This document shows, piece after piece, positions 47,294 through 56,154 of a stretch of DNA of 64,000 nucleotides. A program made the position numbers and the translations under genes. Below the pieces are notes generated by a model. The model saw only the letters and a program-made list of their open reading frames with translations. It was not told the DNA's origin and made no database searches. Origin of the DNA: Neokomagataea anthophila (lineage in GTDB: Bacteria; Pseudomonadota; Alphaproteobacteria; Acetobacterales; Acetobacteraceae); the NCBI RefSeq assembly GCF_018122595.1, contig NZ_JAGRQH010000003.1, positions 186,001-250,000 on the forward strand, given 5' to 3'. Numbering within the stretch: the stretch's first letter is position 1; every line of letters starts with the position of its first letter.

Positions 47294-47896
47294 ATGACGC
47301 GGATAGAGAAAAAAAATCCCAAGGTCTATTTGGCAGGAGACCTCGTTTTTCGTCCGGATGCATTATCTATTTTTCGACAATTAAAGCTGATTTGTGCGGA
47401 TTACGGGCTGGTTGGTGTTGCACCTTTTGATGGACAAGAAGAAGCGCGCCACCTCCCTCCCGGGCGAGAAACAATTTTGGCGTTTGTGCGTGCGGACCGG
47501 GACCTTATGGATGAGTGCGATGCGGGGCTTTTTTGCGTTGATCCATTTCGGCGTAGCGCAGATATGGATCCGGGAACTGCTGTTGAAATTGGCTATATGC
47601 ACGCGCAAAGAAAGCCGCTGGAGGCATATACGGTTGATAGGCGTTCGTATCCACAAAAAGTGGAGGATTATTGGGGGAGCGTTTTCAAAGCCCCTCTGCG
47701 GCCTAGGATAGAGAGTGACGCGCCTAGCTCAGGTGCGATGGAAGACCCTGATGGTATGCTCGTCCATTCTGAGGGGATGCTGCAAAATGGTATGGTTGAT
47801 GGGTTTATTATGTTTTCTGGTGGGAAGATTTCGAGTGCCGATGATTTTTTCGACGCATTTCGTTTGGCGGCGCAGCGTTTAGCAGGGCGCTGTTAG
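47294..47896 (+). CDS. Nucleoside 2-deoxyribosyltransferase family protein
   Basis: A 200-residue protein: KVYLAGDLVFRPDALSIFRQLKLIC at the N-terminus, DLMDECDAGLFCVDPFR, and the catalytic-Glu motif DPGTAVEIGYMHAQRKPLEAYT. Enzymes of this family swap bases on deoxyribonucleosides. The tail (GMVDGFIMFSGGKISSADDFFDAFRLAAQRL) is as expected. It lies just behind the FGase gene, likely in one transcript. Confidence 0.88.
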   Translation: MTRIEKKNPKVYLAGDLVFRPDALSIFRQLKLICADYGLVGVAPFDGQEEARHLPPGRETILAFVRADRDLMDECDAGLFCVDPFRRSADMDPGTAVEIGYMHAQRKPLEAYTVDRRSYPQKVEDYWGSVFKAPLRPRIESDAPSSGAMEDPDGMLVHSEGMLQNGMVDGFIMFSGGKISSADDFFDAFRLAAQRLAGRC

Positions 47897-47908
47897 TGAT
47901 AGGAAGTG

Positions 47909-47941
47909 AGAGGAGACTATACCGAAGAAGCCTCCTCTTTT
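47909..47941 (+). terminator. Weak terminator after the deoxyribosyltransferase
   Basis: AGAGGAG (47909-47915) pairs with CTCCTCT (47932-47938) across a 16-base loop, and a short T-run follows. Confidence 0.5.
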
Positions 47942-47949
47942 CATATGGT

Positions 47950-48322
47950 TTATGACGGAAGGTATCGAGTGGACACGGCGCCGGAGATGAAGGCTTGTTC
48001 TGATGTGCATGAATCTAAAAGATAAGTTTTCCCACTATGGCCATCGTCATGTTCAATCACGATAAGGCTGCTGGATTTTATAAAGATTTCGTTTCCAGAG
48101 AATTTGTTATTCTCGATGGAATTTCCGCTTCCGCCCGCTTGTATGCGGATACCACAGGGTGGTTTGGTCTCGACTGCAGGATAAGCCCAGATAAAGTTAT
48201 CTGAAATCATTTGAAGTAATAGAATTAATATTGGAAATATTTTCTTTTAATGCTGGAGATAACTTCGAAAAAGAATAAGGAAATTCTTGATTTTCTGTTA
48301 AATTATTATGATTGCTCATCAT
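47950..48322 (-). pseudogene. Broken beta-helix-like small gene
   Basis: Two frames on the minus strand overlap by 14 bases. The upstream one (48322-48197, 41 residues) starts with a good GGAGATAA ribosome-binding site and ends early; the downstream frame (to 47950) has GIRIQAGGSGNSIENNKFSGNEIFIKSSS, which resembles repeats of right-handed beta-helix (pectate-lyase-like) proteins. Removing one base from AAA at 48204-48206 (plus strand) would join them into about 123 residues. This suggests a frameshifted or decaying gene; the family is not certain. The 200 bases upstream, to tRNA-Val, are A+T-rich and hold no gene I can support. Confidence 0.5.
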
Positions 48323-48522
48323 TTATCTCCAGATAAATTTTTTATAAATATCGTTATAGAGCGCGATTTAATTTTAGATAAATTCGCCATAACATCACAT
48401 GTTAACGTTATGTTGGGCTGTTCGGTTTTTTATGGAGTGTATTGAATTATATGATAAAAATACATTTGTAGTGGATTAATTCAATAAATAATTGAATTTA
48501 AAAGATATTTTTGGGGGTCGAA

Positions 48523-48597
48523 TGGTGGGCGCAACAGGGATTGAACCTGTGACCCCTGCCGTGTGAAGGCAGTGCTCTACCGCTGAGCTATGCGCCC
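48523..48597 (-). tRNA. tRNA-Val (anticodon CAC)
   Basis: On the minus strand GGGCGCA pairs with TGCGCCC, discriminator A, encoded CCA. The anticodon loop TTCACAC in stem CTGCC/GGCAG gives CAC, reading GUG. Body nearly identical to tRNA-Val (GAC). Confidence 0.97.
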
Positions 48598-48611
48598 ATT
48601 CGTTGCTGGGC

Positions 48612-48640
48612 GTTCTATCAGGGTGACTCTTCTGTGACAA
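48612..48640 (-). promoter_or_regulatory. Sigma70-type promoter for tRNA-Val (CAC)
   Basis: TTGTCA (48640-48635) and TAGAAC (48617-48612) on the minus strand are separated by 17 bases, 14 bases upstream of the mature tRNA. Confidence 0.6.
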
Positions 48641-48725
48641 GGGGCTTTTTTGCCTTGATAGAGTCTTATTAAGGCCATGAAAGTCCTGACGATGCTTATC
48701 GCCTTCACAGAAAAGAGAGCGGTAA

Positions 48726-49804
48726 ATGGCACGAAATGCTGGTTTAGACTGTATGCGCGGAGCCGCTGTCTTATTCGTTTTGGGAAACCATATTGGTATT
48801 CGTATGCCATTGAGCCATACAGCTCTTGTGGATATTTTCCCAAAATGGTTTTTATCGGGGTTAAATTATAACGGTACAGAAGCCGTGTATGTTTTTTTCG
48901 TTTTGTCAGGCTTCTTGATTACCTCACGTTTATGCGAAAAATATGGATCTTTAGATGCGTTAAAGCCATGGCAATTTATTGCTGGTCGCGCTCGGAGAAT
49001 ATTCCCTTGTCTTTTGTTTTTATTGTTTATTTTGTTGGTATTGAATGCATTTCATGTGGATGATTATATGTTCGTAAAATCGGGGCAGACAGCGATTGGA
49101 GCAACTGCCGCAGCTTTGGGATTGTACTTCAATGTTTGGCAAGCACAGCATGGCTGGAGTGTCGCTAGCTGGACGGTTTTATGGTCCCTCTCCATTGAAG
49201 AGCTTTTTTATCTAGGTTTTCCGTTGATATGCCGCATGGGGCGTTGGGTTCGGTGGGTATGCTGTGGCGTCTTGGTAGTGGTGGGACAAATCATGATTAC
49301 CCACTCGTATAATGATGAGATATGGCAAGATGAAAATACACTGACAGGTATGGGGTGTATTTCTCTCGGTGTTGTTTGTGCGTTGATAGCGCCGCACTTA
49401 CGAGAAAAACGTTTTGTTTTTATTATGCCTCTTTTGGCAGCAATGTTTATGCTGCCGGATATGTTTTTCATGCATTTTTGGTGGGATGTCTTAGGGCGTT
49501 TATGGCTTAACCTCTTTGTTGTTGGTGCAGCTTGTTTGGTGTTGTTCTGTGCACTTAAAGCAGAAACCCCTCTTCCCGGCCTGTATTGGTTAAGACGTAT
49601 TGGACAATTATCTTACGAGATTTATTTCATATGTTTGTCGTGCTGAGTGTTGTGCACATATGGAATGGATCAACCCGATTAAGTTGGGTCCTCTATCCGG
49701 TTATTATTTTAATGGTATGGGGGTTGGGTGAAGCCATCCACCGTGGGATGGGTGTTTTGGACAGTCGATTATGGGGTCGACTGTCCAGAAAACTGGGTGT
49801 TTAG
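48726..49804 (+). pseudogene. Acyltransferase family 3 (OafA-like) membrane protein, frameshifted near the C-terminus
   Basis: The first frame (48726-49646) encodes 306 residues of an acyltransferase-3 protein: LDCMRGAAVLFVLGNHIGIR at the start with the catalytic-region His, FFVLSGFLITSRL, the RARRIFPCLLF loop, WSLSIEELFYLGFPL and several membrane segments. The last membrane segments run on in a different frame (FHMFVVLSVVHIWN to the stop at 49804). Adding one T in the TTT at 49625-49627 restores EIYFHMFVVL, a normal family ending. It is thus interrupted by a single-base loss, real or a sequencing error. The family transfers acyl groups to cell-surface sugars. It converges with the unknown 624-residue gene. 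Confidence 0.8.
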
Positions 49805-51675
49805 AAACCGAACATATGGTCTAGGGAGAACCCACCATCTGGGTTCTCTAGGCCATGATAGCCGAACAGACGGCAGGTTAAGTCGCGGATAAGAACATAT
49901 CCCCCCACTCCCGCGTGTTCGAGATGCGCGCCATCAAAGAGTTCATGCGGGCGTACCATATAGGAACCTGAAGGCGGGATCGTGATGGTTGTTTCGGCAA
50001 TCAGATGCCCGTCTGCACTGTGCAGTAGTAATGTCGTGCTGGAATCATGTGTTCCTTCCACCGAGGCAGGATGGATAAGGCAGCAGAAGCTTTGAAGTGC
50101 ATCATGTCCAAGCTTTAGAAAGAGGCGTGTTGTCAGTCCCGGTGGTGGGCCGGCATAAGATTGCGGCTCTGAGCGCCATGTCATTAATGTGTTGAAGATA
50201 TGCGCACCAAAGCTGGTTTCTGCCGCGTGGCCCGTATTGCGGCTGCGATACCGCATTAGGCCGTGTAGCCAGCCATCAGCTTCCCCACCATCACGGAAAT
50301 CATAGACAAGGTCCGCATGCCCCGCCCGGTCTGTTAAGTCATGCAAAGCAATGGCTGTTTGATGGTTACGTGGCAGATTTCCCAAAAAGTGAGAGCCAAC
50401 AGGTGTTCCGTTCTCATCAAAAATATCTAAGCGCACAGGTTGAGATTGCAGCGCCTCAGACATCGGCGTGGGTTGCACGAAGCTTGTATAGTGTTTGGGG
50501 TCTAAAATTGGGAATGGGAGCAAAAACCCTCGGCCTAGTGACTTAGGGAAAGCACGAATTGCGGGGTCAGGTTGAATATTATCCCGTTCAACATTCAGGT
50601 GAGCGATACGGGTACGGTTTCCTTCGCGAATTTCGTAGCGTGGGCGTACCAGATGGCGTTTGGGACGCATTTCAAGTTGAGCGGGCCACTGAACATCTGG
50701 AAATAAGGCACCAATATCAACAGCGACTGTTTCAAAGGGGCCAATGGTACGATCAACGCTGCGATGGTCCTCTTTCCCCATTGTGTTGAAAGTGATTTCG
50801 CCTGCCGGAATGGTTGTTCCGTGGCTGTTTTGCACCCAGACGGTAATGGTTTCATGAGGGGCTGGTGCCGGAAGGGTGGCAAAACGAACCGATGGCCAGG
50901 CATTGGCATCATGCGTGACGGAGAGGCTGGGGTTTTCGCCTTTGCCAAAAATATCGAGGGCATATTTAACGACGTCATGCCCGCGTGCACCGAGAACATG
51001 AATGAACAGTTGCCCTGTAAAAGCTGGTAGGTCGAAGCGTTCGCGGATCTCTGAACTGTCAATGATAATACCAGAATTTGCCTTTTCAATAGGCATTTCC
51101 CATTCTGCAATGACAGTGCCGCCTTCATTAAAGAGGCGCATCCAGTAACGCAGATTTTCGCTTTGATAATTGGACCAGTAATTTGCTGTGACAATGCGTG
51201 TTGAGAATGAAGCATCGTCACGAAAAAACGCAAAATTCGTGGCAAAGTTGAGTTTATCCAAATACGGACGGCCACGCACAATCATAGAGTCTGGCAAGCG
51301 CGCAGGTGCAAGCGTCTCAAGCTCTTTGCCGTGCAGAAGGTCTTTCAGTCGCCCCCGCATTTTGGCGTCATCAAAAGAAAGAGCCAGTACACAATCTGCC
51401 TCAATATCGGGTAGATCGACGAGTGCATGGTAAGACCCGCCAAACCCGTCATTTTTACCGACTTGCTCAGTATCATGCGTCAGGACGAATGTTGGTTTTA
51501 AGCCGGGATAAAGTGCTGTGAGTGTCTGGACGGTGTCATCGGGGTCGTAAACAGCAATTTTACGCTCTGAAAGGCGCTGCTCCATGGCGCTCAGAGCTGT
51601 GGCAGCGACTGGATGTGCCAGAGCTTTGTATAGAACATTGCCGCCTTTGGGGCCGAATGTACGAATATCGAGCAT
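49801..51675 (-). CDS. Uncharacterised 624-residue protein paired with ELM1
   Basis: I do not recognise a named family. The first 130 residues alternate strand and helix (FGPKGGNVLYKALAHPVAATALSAM, KPTFVLTHD, CVLALSFDDAKM), suggesting a Rossmann-like domain. The remainder is beta-rich: ANYWSNYQSENLRYWMRLFNEGG, TVWVQNSHGTTIPAGEITF, and a C-terminal sheet ending LIRDLTCRLFGYHGLENPDGGFSLDHMFGF. There is no signal peptide or membrane segment. It starts 14 bases after the ELM1-family gene, so a shared envelope or glycan role is a reasonable guess. It converges on the acyltransferase gene with a four-base overlap. Confidence 0.72.
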   Translation of the reverse strand: MLDIRTFGPKGGNVLYKALAHPVAATALSAMEQRLSERKIAVYDPDDTVQTLTALYPGLKPTFVLTHDTEQVGKNDGFGGSYHALVDLPDIEADCVLALSFDDAKMRGRLKDLLHGKELETLAPARLPDSMIVRGRPYLDKLNFATNFAFFRDDASFSTRIVTANYWSNYQSENLRYWMRLFNEGGTVIAEWEMPIEKANSGIIIDSSEIRERFDLPAFTGQLFIHVLGARGHDVVKYALDIFGKGENPSLSVTHDANAWPSVRFATLPAPAPHETITVWVQNSHGTTIPAGEITFNTMGKEDHRSVDRTIGPFETVAVDIGALFPDVQWPAQLEMRPKRHLVRPRYEIREGNRTRIAHLNVERDNIQPDPAIRAFPKSLGRGFLLPFPILDPKHYTSFVQPTPMSEALQSQPVRLDIFDENGTPVGSHFLGNLPRNHQTAIALHDLTDRAGHADLVYDFRDGGEADGWLHGLMRYRSRNTGHAAETSFGAHIFNTLMTWRSEPQSYAGPPPGLTTRLFLKLGHDALQSFCCLIHPASVEGTHDSSTTLLLHSADGHLIAETTITIPPSGSYMVRPHELFDGAHLEHAGVGGYVLIRDLTCRLFGYHGLENPDGGFSLDHMFGF

Positions 51676-51689
51676 GAAGGTAGAGCCTT

Positions 51690-52622
51690 TCAGAGCTTCA
51701 AACGTCGGCGCATTTCTCTCGCGATGTCCGGCGTGTCGTCAAGCGGACGCACAGTCCATGACGTATGTTCTATTGAAAACGGGCGGATGCGATCATCTTT
51801 TTCGAGGGCGGCGATAAATTGCCCAATGCGCTGTGACCGTCCGGGTAACGGCAAAATCATGACAGGTGCAGGCGTTGCCACCGCTTCAGAAATCATAGAG
51901 ACACTATCAGTTGTTACAGCGATCATATCAGCACAAGCGAGCATTCCCATATAGGGGTTAGCGTCCCCTTCCCCAGTTTCTAACCGAATGCCGTGGGGTG
52001 TTAAGTGTTCACGTAATACCGTGATGACATCAGCGCCGGTGCGGCGTGAAGGTGTGACGATAGTTTGCATGTTGTGGTGCTGAGTATAGGCGATGATCGT
52101 GTCTGCCATATGTGCCGCTTCGCGCGGTCCAAGAGTAAAACGTCCGTTCGCACCACCAATCATGACAGCCAATAAGGGGCGATGATCACGCCGTAAATGA
52201 CTGTGCCATTGCTGGCGGGCACTCTCTAGTTTTTGTGGTGTGACCGGGTGGAGTGCATTGCGGGAGATCAAAATATTTTCTCCTGCGATACCATCATGCG
52301 GGTTTGCAATGATGACGTCAAAGCGTTTGAACTGTCTGCGTGGGTTTTGGATTTGTACAATCGGCAGATGATATTTACGCGCTAGTGCGCGCCCAATGAT
52401 CCCGCCTGTTCCCCCTACCCCGATTAAAACGTTGGTTTGTGGGGGGAGAGCAATAGGCTCAATGCACGATAAGGGGCGCAGCCAAAAACGCGAAGAGAGG
52501 TTGCTCCAAAAGGGGCGTGCGTGGACTGGACAAAAATGGGCTTCCCACCCGGCTGTTTCCGCCAAGCCGAGGCCTTGTGTCCGCATTCCGGCAAAATCTT
52601 CGGCGATGATGGTGGCCGTCAT
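51690..52622 (-). CDS. ELM1/GtrOC1-family protein (Mito_fiss_Elm1)
   Basis: A 310-residue protein of the family named for plant mitochondrial fission factor ELM1, whose bacterial members have a GT-B-like fold. Visible features: IAEDFAGMRTQGLGLAETAGW at the start, GVGGTGGIIGRALARKYHLPIVQIQNPRR, VMIGGANGRFTLGPREA, TPSRRTG, and the terminal-domain ADMIAVTTDSVSMISEAVATPAPVMILPL. In bacteria these proteins are sometimes near lipopolysaccharide genes. It precedes the unknown 624-residue gene in the same direction and is divergent from the DEAD-box helicase. Confidence 0.88.
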   Translation of the reverse strand: MTATIIAEDFAGMRTQGLGLAETAGWEAHFCPVHARPFWSNLSSRFWLRPLSCIEPIALPPQTNVLIGVGGTGGIIGRALARKYHLPIVQIQNPRRQFKRFDVIIANPHDGIAGENILISRNALHPVTPQKLESARQQWHSHLRRDHRPLLAVMIGGANGRFTLGPREAAHMADTIIAYTQHHNMQTIVTPSRRTGADVITVLREHLTPHGIRLETGEGDANPYMGMLACADMIAVTTDSVSMISEAVATPAPVMILPLPGRSQRIGQFIAALEKDDRIRPFSIEHTSWTVRPLDDTPDIAREMRRRLKL

Positions 52623-52692
52623 GACCCCTCCGTTATTTTTCTTTCGTCAACAAGCACTGCCGAATTGCCTGCAAGGGGCGTCTTTTGGCAAG

Positions 52693-53868
52693 ATGCACAC
52701 CATGACAATCTCAAACGTATCTTCTCCGTCTGTTTCTTTTGAAGGCTTAGGTCTTGCGCCTGCTCTTTTGGCCGCTCTTGAATCTGCCGGGCATAAGCGG
52801 CCGAGCCTTATTCAGGCGCGGGCTATCCCACCTCTGTTGAAGGGGAAGGATGTTCTTATCGCGTCACAAACAGGGAGTGGAAAGACCGCTGCTTTTGTAC
52901 TGCCTTTGCTGCAAGCATTGGCGCGACGAAAGGAAGAAGGTTTAGAAACGCAAGGCCCGTGGGCTTTGATCTTGGAGCCAACACGTGAATTGGCCGCGCA
53001 AGCAGCATCTGTCTGTCGTCAACTAGGGCGCCGTTTACCCTTGAAAACACGCGTGATCTGTGGGGGTACTCCGCGTGATCAGCAATTGCGTGGCTTGGCG
53101 GATGGTGTGGACATCATCGTTGCAACGCATGGGCGGTTGCTTGACCTTGTCGTGCAAGGTGATCTGGTCATTGATCAGATTGGGTATCTTGTTTTGGATG
53201 AAGCTGATCGTCTTCTGGATGATGAATTTACCGATTCTATGACGGCTTTAAGCACGCATTTCCCCGATATTCAGCCACAAACAGTTTTTTGTTCTGCTAC
53301 CTTGCCTGCTCCGGTTATGGATCTTGCTAAGCGTGTGACACAGGACCCTGTACGTATTGAGCTTGAGACAGAAGACGCAGCGCCGCAGCGAATCCGTCAG
53401 CGCGCTATGTTCGTACTCAAAGATGATAAAGTCCCCACCATTAAGCATGTGCTGAACCATTTTACCGGTCGTACCATGGTGTTTGTGCAAACTAAGCAAG
53501 GGGCTGAGACATTGGGGCGTTCTTTGTCTCGTAGTGGAGTGTCTGTGGAGACGCTGCACGGGGATCGTACGCAAGGTGCCCGTGCCCGTGCATTGACTCG
53601 CTTCCGTGAGGGGCAAGTGCAGGTTCTGGTCACAACCGATATCGCTGCACGAGGAATTGATATTCCGGATGTAGAATGTGTGATCAATGCGGATATGCCA
53701 TCAAGCGTACCTGCTTATATTCATCGTATTGGCCGTACCGCCCGTGCGGGAAAGCGGGGCATTGCGTTATCCTTGCTTGACCCACAAGAGCGGCATCTGC
53801 TGCGTGACGTTGAGAAAGAAACAGGCCAGCGTGTACGGATTGTGACTGAAGAAACACTGGACCGTTAA
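52693..53868 (+). CDS. DEAD-box RNA helicase
   Basis: A cytoplasmic RNA helicase of about 391 residues. Motifs: Q region FEGLGLAPALLAALESAGHKRPSLIQARAIP, motif I SQTGSGKTAA, PTRELA, motif II VLDEADRLL, SATLP, motif V TDIAARGIDIPDV, motif VI HRIGRTARAG. The start is one of two ATGs (52693 or 52702); the upstream frame overlaps the divergent ELM1 gene and lacks support. RhlE-like in organisation, but lacks a long basic tail, so the role (ribosome assembly or mRNA decay) is open. Confidence 0.93.
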   Translation: MHTMTISNVSSPSVSFEGLGLAPALLAALESAGHKRPSLIQARAIPPLLKGKDVLIASQTGSGKTAAFVLPLLQALARRKEEGLETQGPWALILEPTRELAAQAASVCRQLGRRLPLKTRVICGGTPRDQQLRGLADGVDIIVATHGRLLDLVVQGDLVIDQIGYLVLDEADRLLDDEFTDSMTALSTHFPDIQPQTVFCSATLPAPVMDLAKRVTQDPVRIELETEDAAPQRIRQRAMFVLKDDKVPTIKHVLNHFTGRTMVFVQTKQGAETLGRSLSRSGVSVETLHGDRTQGARARALTRFREGQVQVLVTTDIAARGIDIPDVECVINADMPSSVPAYIHRIGRTARAGKRGIALSLLDPQERHLLRDVEKETGQRVRIVTEETLDR

Positions 53869-53914
53869 AAAATAGAGGTATGCGGATCATGTTAAGCATG
53901 TTGAGAATAACATT

Positions 53915-55102
53915 ATGAGTGATCCCCATACCGTTCCCCCTCAATCGGCTGATATTTTGGCTGCTCTTGTGGCGTTTGATACGACAAGCGCTAAGAGCAA
54001 TGCACCAATCATCACATGGATTGAGCAATATTTATCTGCGCATGGTGTGCCCTCGACCCGCTATCCCGGCCCAGAAGGGGCTGTAGAAAAATGGAATCTT
54101 CATGCCGTTATCGGCCCTGACCGTGCAGGCGGTCTAGCTTTTTCTGGTCATGTGGATTGTGTCCCGGTTGAGGGGCAGGAATGGTCATCAGACCCTTTTA
54201 TCCTTCGTGAAGACGGAGATCGGCTTTATGGGCGCGGTGCTGCGGATATGAAGGGGTTTGTTGCTTGTATGCTGGCGGCTGTTCCAGATTTAAAAGCATA
54301 TGCAGCCAATGACCCTATCCATCTGTTGTTTACATGTGATGAAGAGATCACATGTGATGGTGCGCGTTATCTTATGGCTGATTTGCGTGCCGCAGACAGA
54401 ATGCCTGATCGGTGCATTGTGGGGGAGCCGAGCCTTTTAGCCCCGATTATTGCGCATAAGGGGCGTTTTGCTGTCCGTGTAACGTTTCAAGGGCTGCCGG
54501 GGCACTCGTCTAACCCTGAAGCCGGGCGCAATGCTTTGCATGCTATGGGGCGTGCTATTGCTTTCTGTGCCGATGAAGCGGATCGCTTGGCTCAAGACGG
54601 GCATCGTGTTGCAGGTTTTGAGCCGCCTTATACGACTATGCAGGTCGGGGTTGCGTCTGGTGGATCTATTTTAAATATCATCCCAGAACATGCCTCCTTT
54701 GAAGTTGAGTGGCGGAATGTGCCAGGAGATGACGGCCCAGCCATGTTTAAGGCGCTGCAAGATAGGTTGTCCCCTTTGGAGCAGGTTTTAAAGCTTGGGA
54801 ACTCTCAAGGCGGCATTACGTATGAACAACTCTGTGATTTGCCGCCCCTTGCTTTGTCTAGGGAGCATGGTTTGACCTTGAAGACACAGCGTATCACAGG
54901 GAGGAATACGGCGGGTCATGTGTCTTATGGGACGGAAGCCGGTATCTATCAGCGTGCGGGAATGGACAGTATTGTGTGTGGGCCAGGTGATATTGCACAG
55001 GCGCACCGTCCCGATGAGTTTGTGACCAGGGATCAGTTAGCGCGTTGTGACCGTATGATACGCGATTTTGCAAGGCGAGGCATTGAGGAGCATGAGCTGT
55101 AA
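53915..55102 (+). CDS. argE: Acetylornithine deacetylase (M20 peptidase)
   Basis: A 395-residue M20 metallopeptidase that removes the acetyl group from N-acetylornithine in arginine synthesis. Metal ligands and catalytic residues are visible: SGHVDCVP (His and Asp), GRGAADMKGF (Asp), CDEEITCDG (Glu), and the dimerisation domain with FQGLPGHSSNPEAGRNA. It is followed, with an 11-base overlap, by an AstE-like gene, an unusual partner. Substrate assignment is by family and not certain; other M20 amidohydrolases share these motifs. Confidence 0.9.
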   Translation: MSDPHTVPPQSADILAALVAFDTTSAKSNAPIITWIEQYLSAHGVPSTRYPGPEGAVEKWNLHAVIGPDRAGGLAFSGHVDCVPVEGQEWSSDPFILREDGDRLYGRGAADMKGFVACMLAAVPDLKAYAANDPIHLLFTCDEEITCDGARYLMADLRAADRMPDRCIVGEPSLLAPIIAHKGRFAVRVTFQGLPGHSSNPEAGRNALHAMGRAIAFCADEADRLAQDGHRVAGFEPPYTTMQVGVASGGSILNIIPEHASFEVEWRNVPGDDGPAMFKALQDRLSPLEQVLKLGNSQGGITYEQLCDLPPLALSREHGLTLKTQRITGRNTAGHVSYGTEAGIYQRAGMDSIVCGPGDIAQAHRPDEFVTRDQLARCDRMIRDFARRGIEEHEL

Positions 55103-56123
55103 GGCCGGTTTACGCCACCATCCTATTCGCCTTCGTAAAGCAGGATTAAGCGAAGAGCTGTTCCCGCAGCGTGCCTCTATTCCGTCCGTCGTTCTGTTGC
55201 CTCCTGATTTAAGCGCATGGAGTGTCACGAATACGGATGTTCCGGGGGTGATTACCTTTGAAGCACATGCCCCCGGCCCGGACTTTGTTATCACCGGGTT
55301 ATTGCATGGTAATGAGTTTGCTAGTGGACATGTTTTAGAGCGTTTGAGGCGCACCCCCCCTATTCTAACCTCGGGGCGTTTAACGCTTATTTTGGCGAAC
55401 CTGGAGGCGTTTAAGTGCTTTCATGTGCGTCAGCCTCTCGCGGCGCGCTACCTTGAAGAAGATATGAACCGGGTTTGGAGCACACACCGTTTGCGCGGGA
55501 GTGAAACAAGTCATGAATTACGTCGTGCCCGAGAGATAGAACCCTTTATCCGCCGGGCGGATCTTTTATTGGACTTACATTCTACCCTATGGCCCTCAGA
55601 GCCATTTTTTATTGCTCCGCATGTCAAACGCTCCGTAGATTTTGCGGCTGGCCTAGCCTCTGCGGAGGGCCTTCCATCCGCTGTTGTCTCAGATTTGGGG
55701 CATCAAGGTGGTGCGCGTTTGATTGAATATGATCGTTTTGCAGCAACGGTAGGCGCTGGGCGTGGATGTCTATTGGAAGCGGGTCAGCATTGGCTACCAG
55801 AAACGCTCCAGATTATGGAGCAGACGGTTGAAGTCTTTTTGCAGAACATAGAAGGGTTGCATTTACATGCACAGACGGGTGGCCCTCAGCAAGCTGCACA
55901 TTCTTTTTTTGTAACAGACAATGTCGTAGCGCGCAGCGCCGACTTTGCTTTTACCCAATTATGGGAGGGCGGGACAACCATTCCTCATGCAGGGACCGTA
56001 ATAGCCCATGATGGGCGGGACGTTATTTGTACCCCGTATGATGATTGCATTTTGATTGTACCCAACCATAGGCCCCGTTTTGGGCAACTTGCGGTACGAC
56101 TGGCGCGCCGTACCGCTTGGTAG
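55092..56123 (+). CDS. Succinylglutamate desuccinylase/aspartoacylase family protein
   Basis: A 343-residue M14-like zinc hydrolase. Zinc motif HGNE (ITGLLHGNEFASG), the downstream RxDxNR-like element EEDMNRVWS, and DLHST (zinc His) are present; the C-terminal domain is beta-rich. The ATG is placed at 55092 because GAGGAGC precedes it, overlapping the argE stop. Members remove acyl groups from N-acyl amino acids (AstE, aspartoacylase). Pairing with an M20 deacetylase hints at a shared N-acyl-amino-acid pathway. Confidence 0.87.
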   Translation: MSCKAGLRHHPIRLRKAGLSEELFPQRASIPSVVLLPPDLSAWSVTNTDVPGVITFEAHAPGPDFVITGLLHGNEFASGHVLERLRRTPPILTSGRLTLILANLEAFKCFHVRQPLAARYLEEDMNRVWSTHRLRGSETSHELRRAREIEPFIRRADLLLDLHSTLWPSEPFFIAPHVKRSVDFAAGLASAEGLPSAVVSDLGHQGGARLIEYDRFAATVGAGRGCLLEAGQHWLPETLQIMEQTVEVFLQNIEGLHLHAQTGGPQQAAHSFFVTDNVVARSADFAFTQLWEGGTTIPHAGTVIAHDGRDVICTPYDDCILIVPNHRPRFGQLAVRLARRTAW

Positions 56124-56154
56124 GGTGTATAAATACGCCCCTACCATAATATTC

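Noticed and set aside
47381-47656. 91-codon antisense frame within the deoxyribosyltransferase gene
   Set aside because: Opposite a well-supported gene with no domain.
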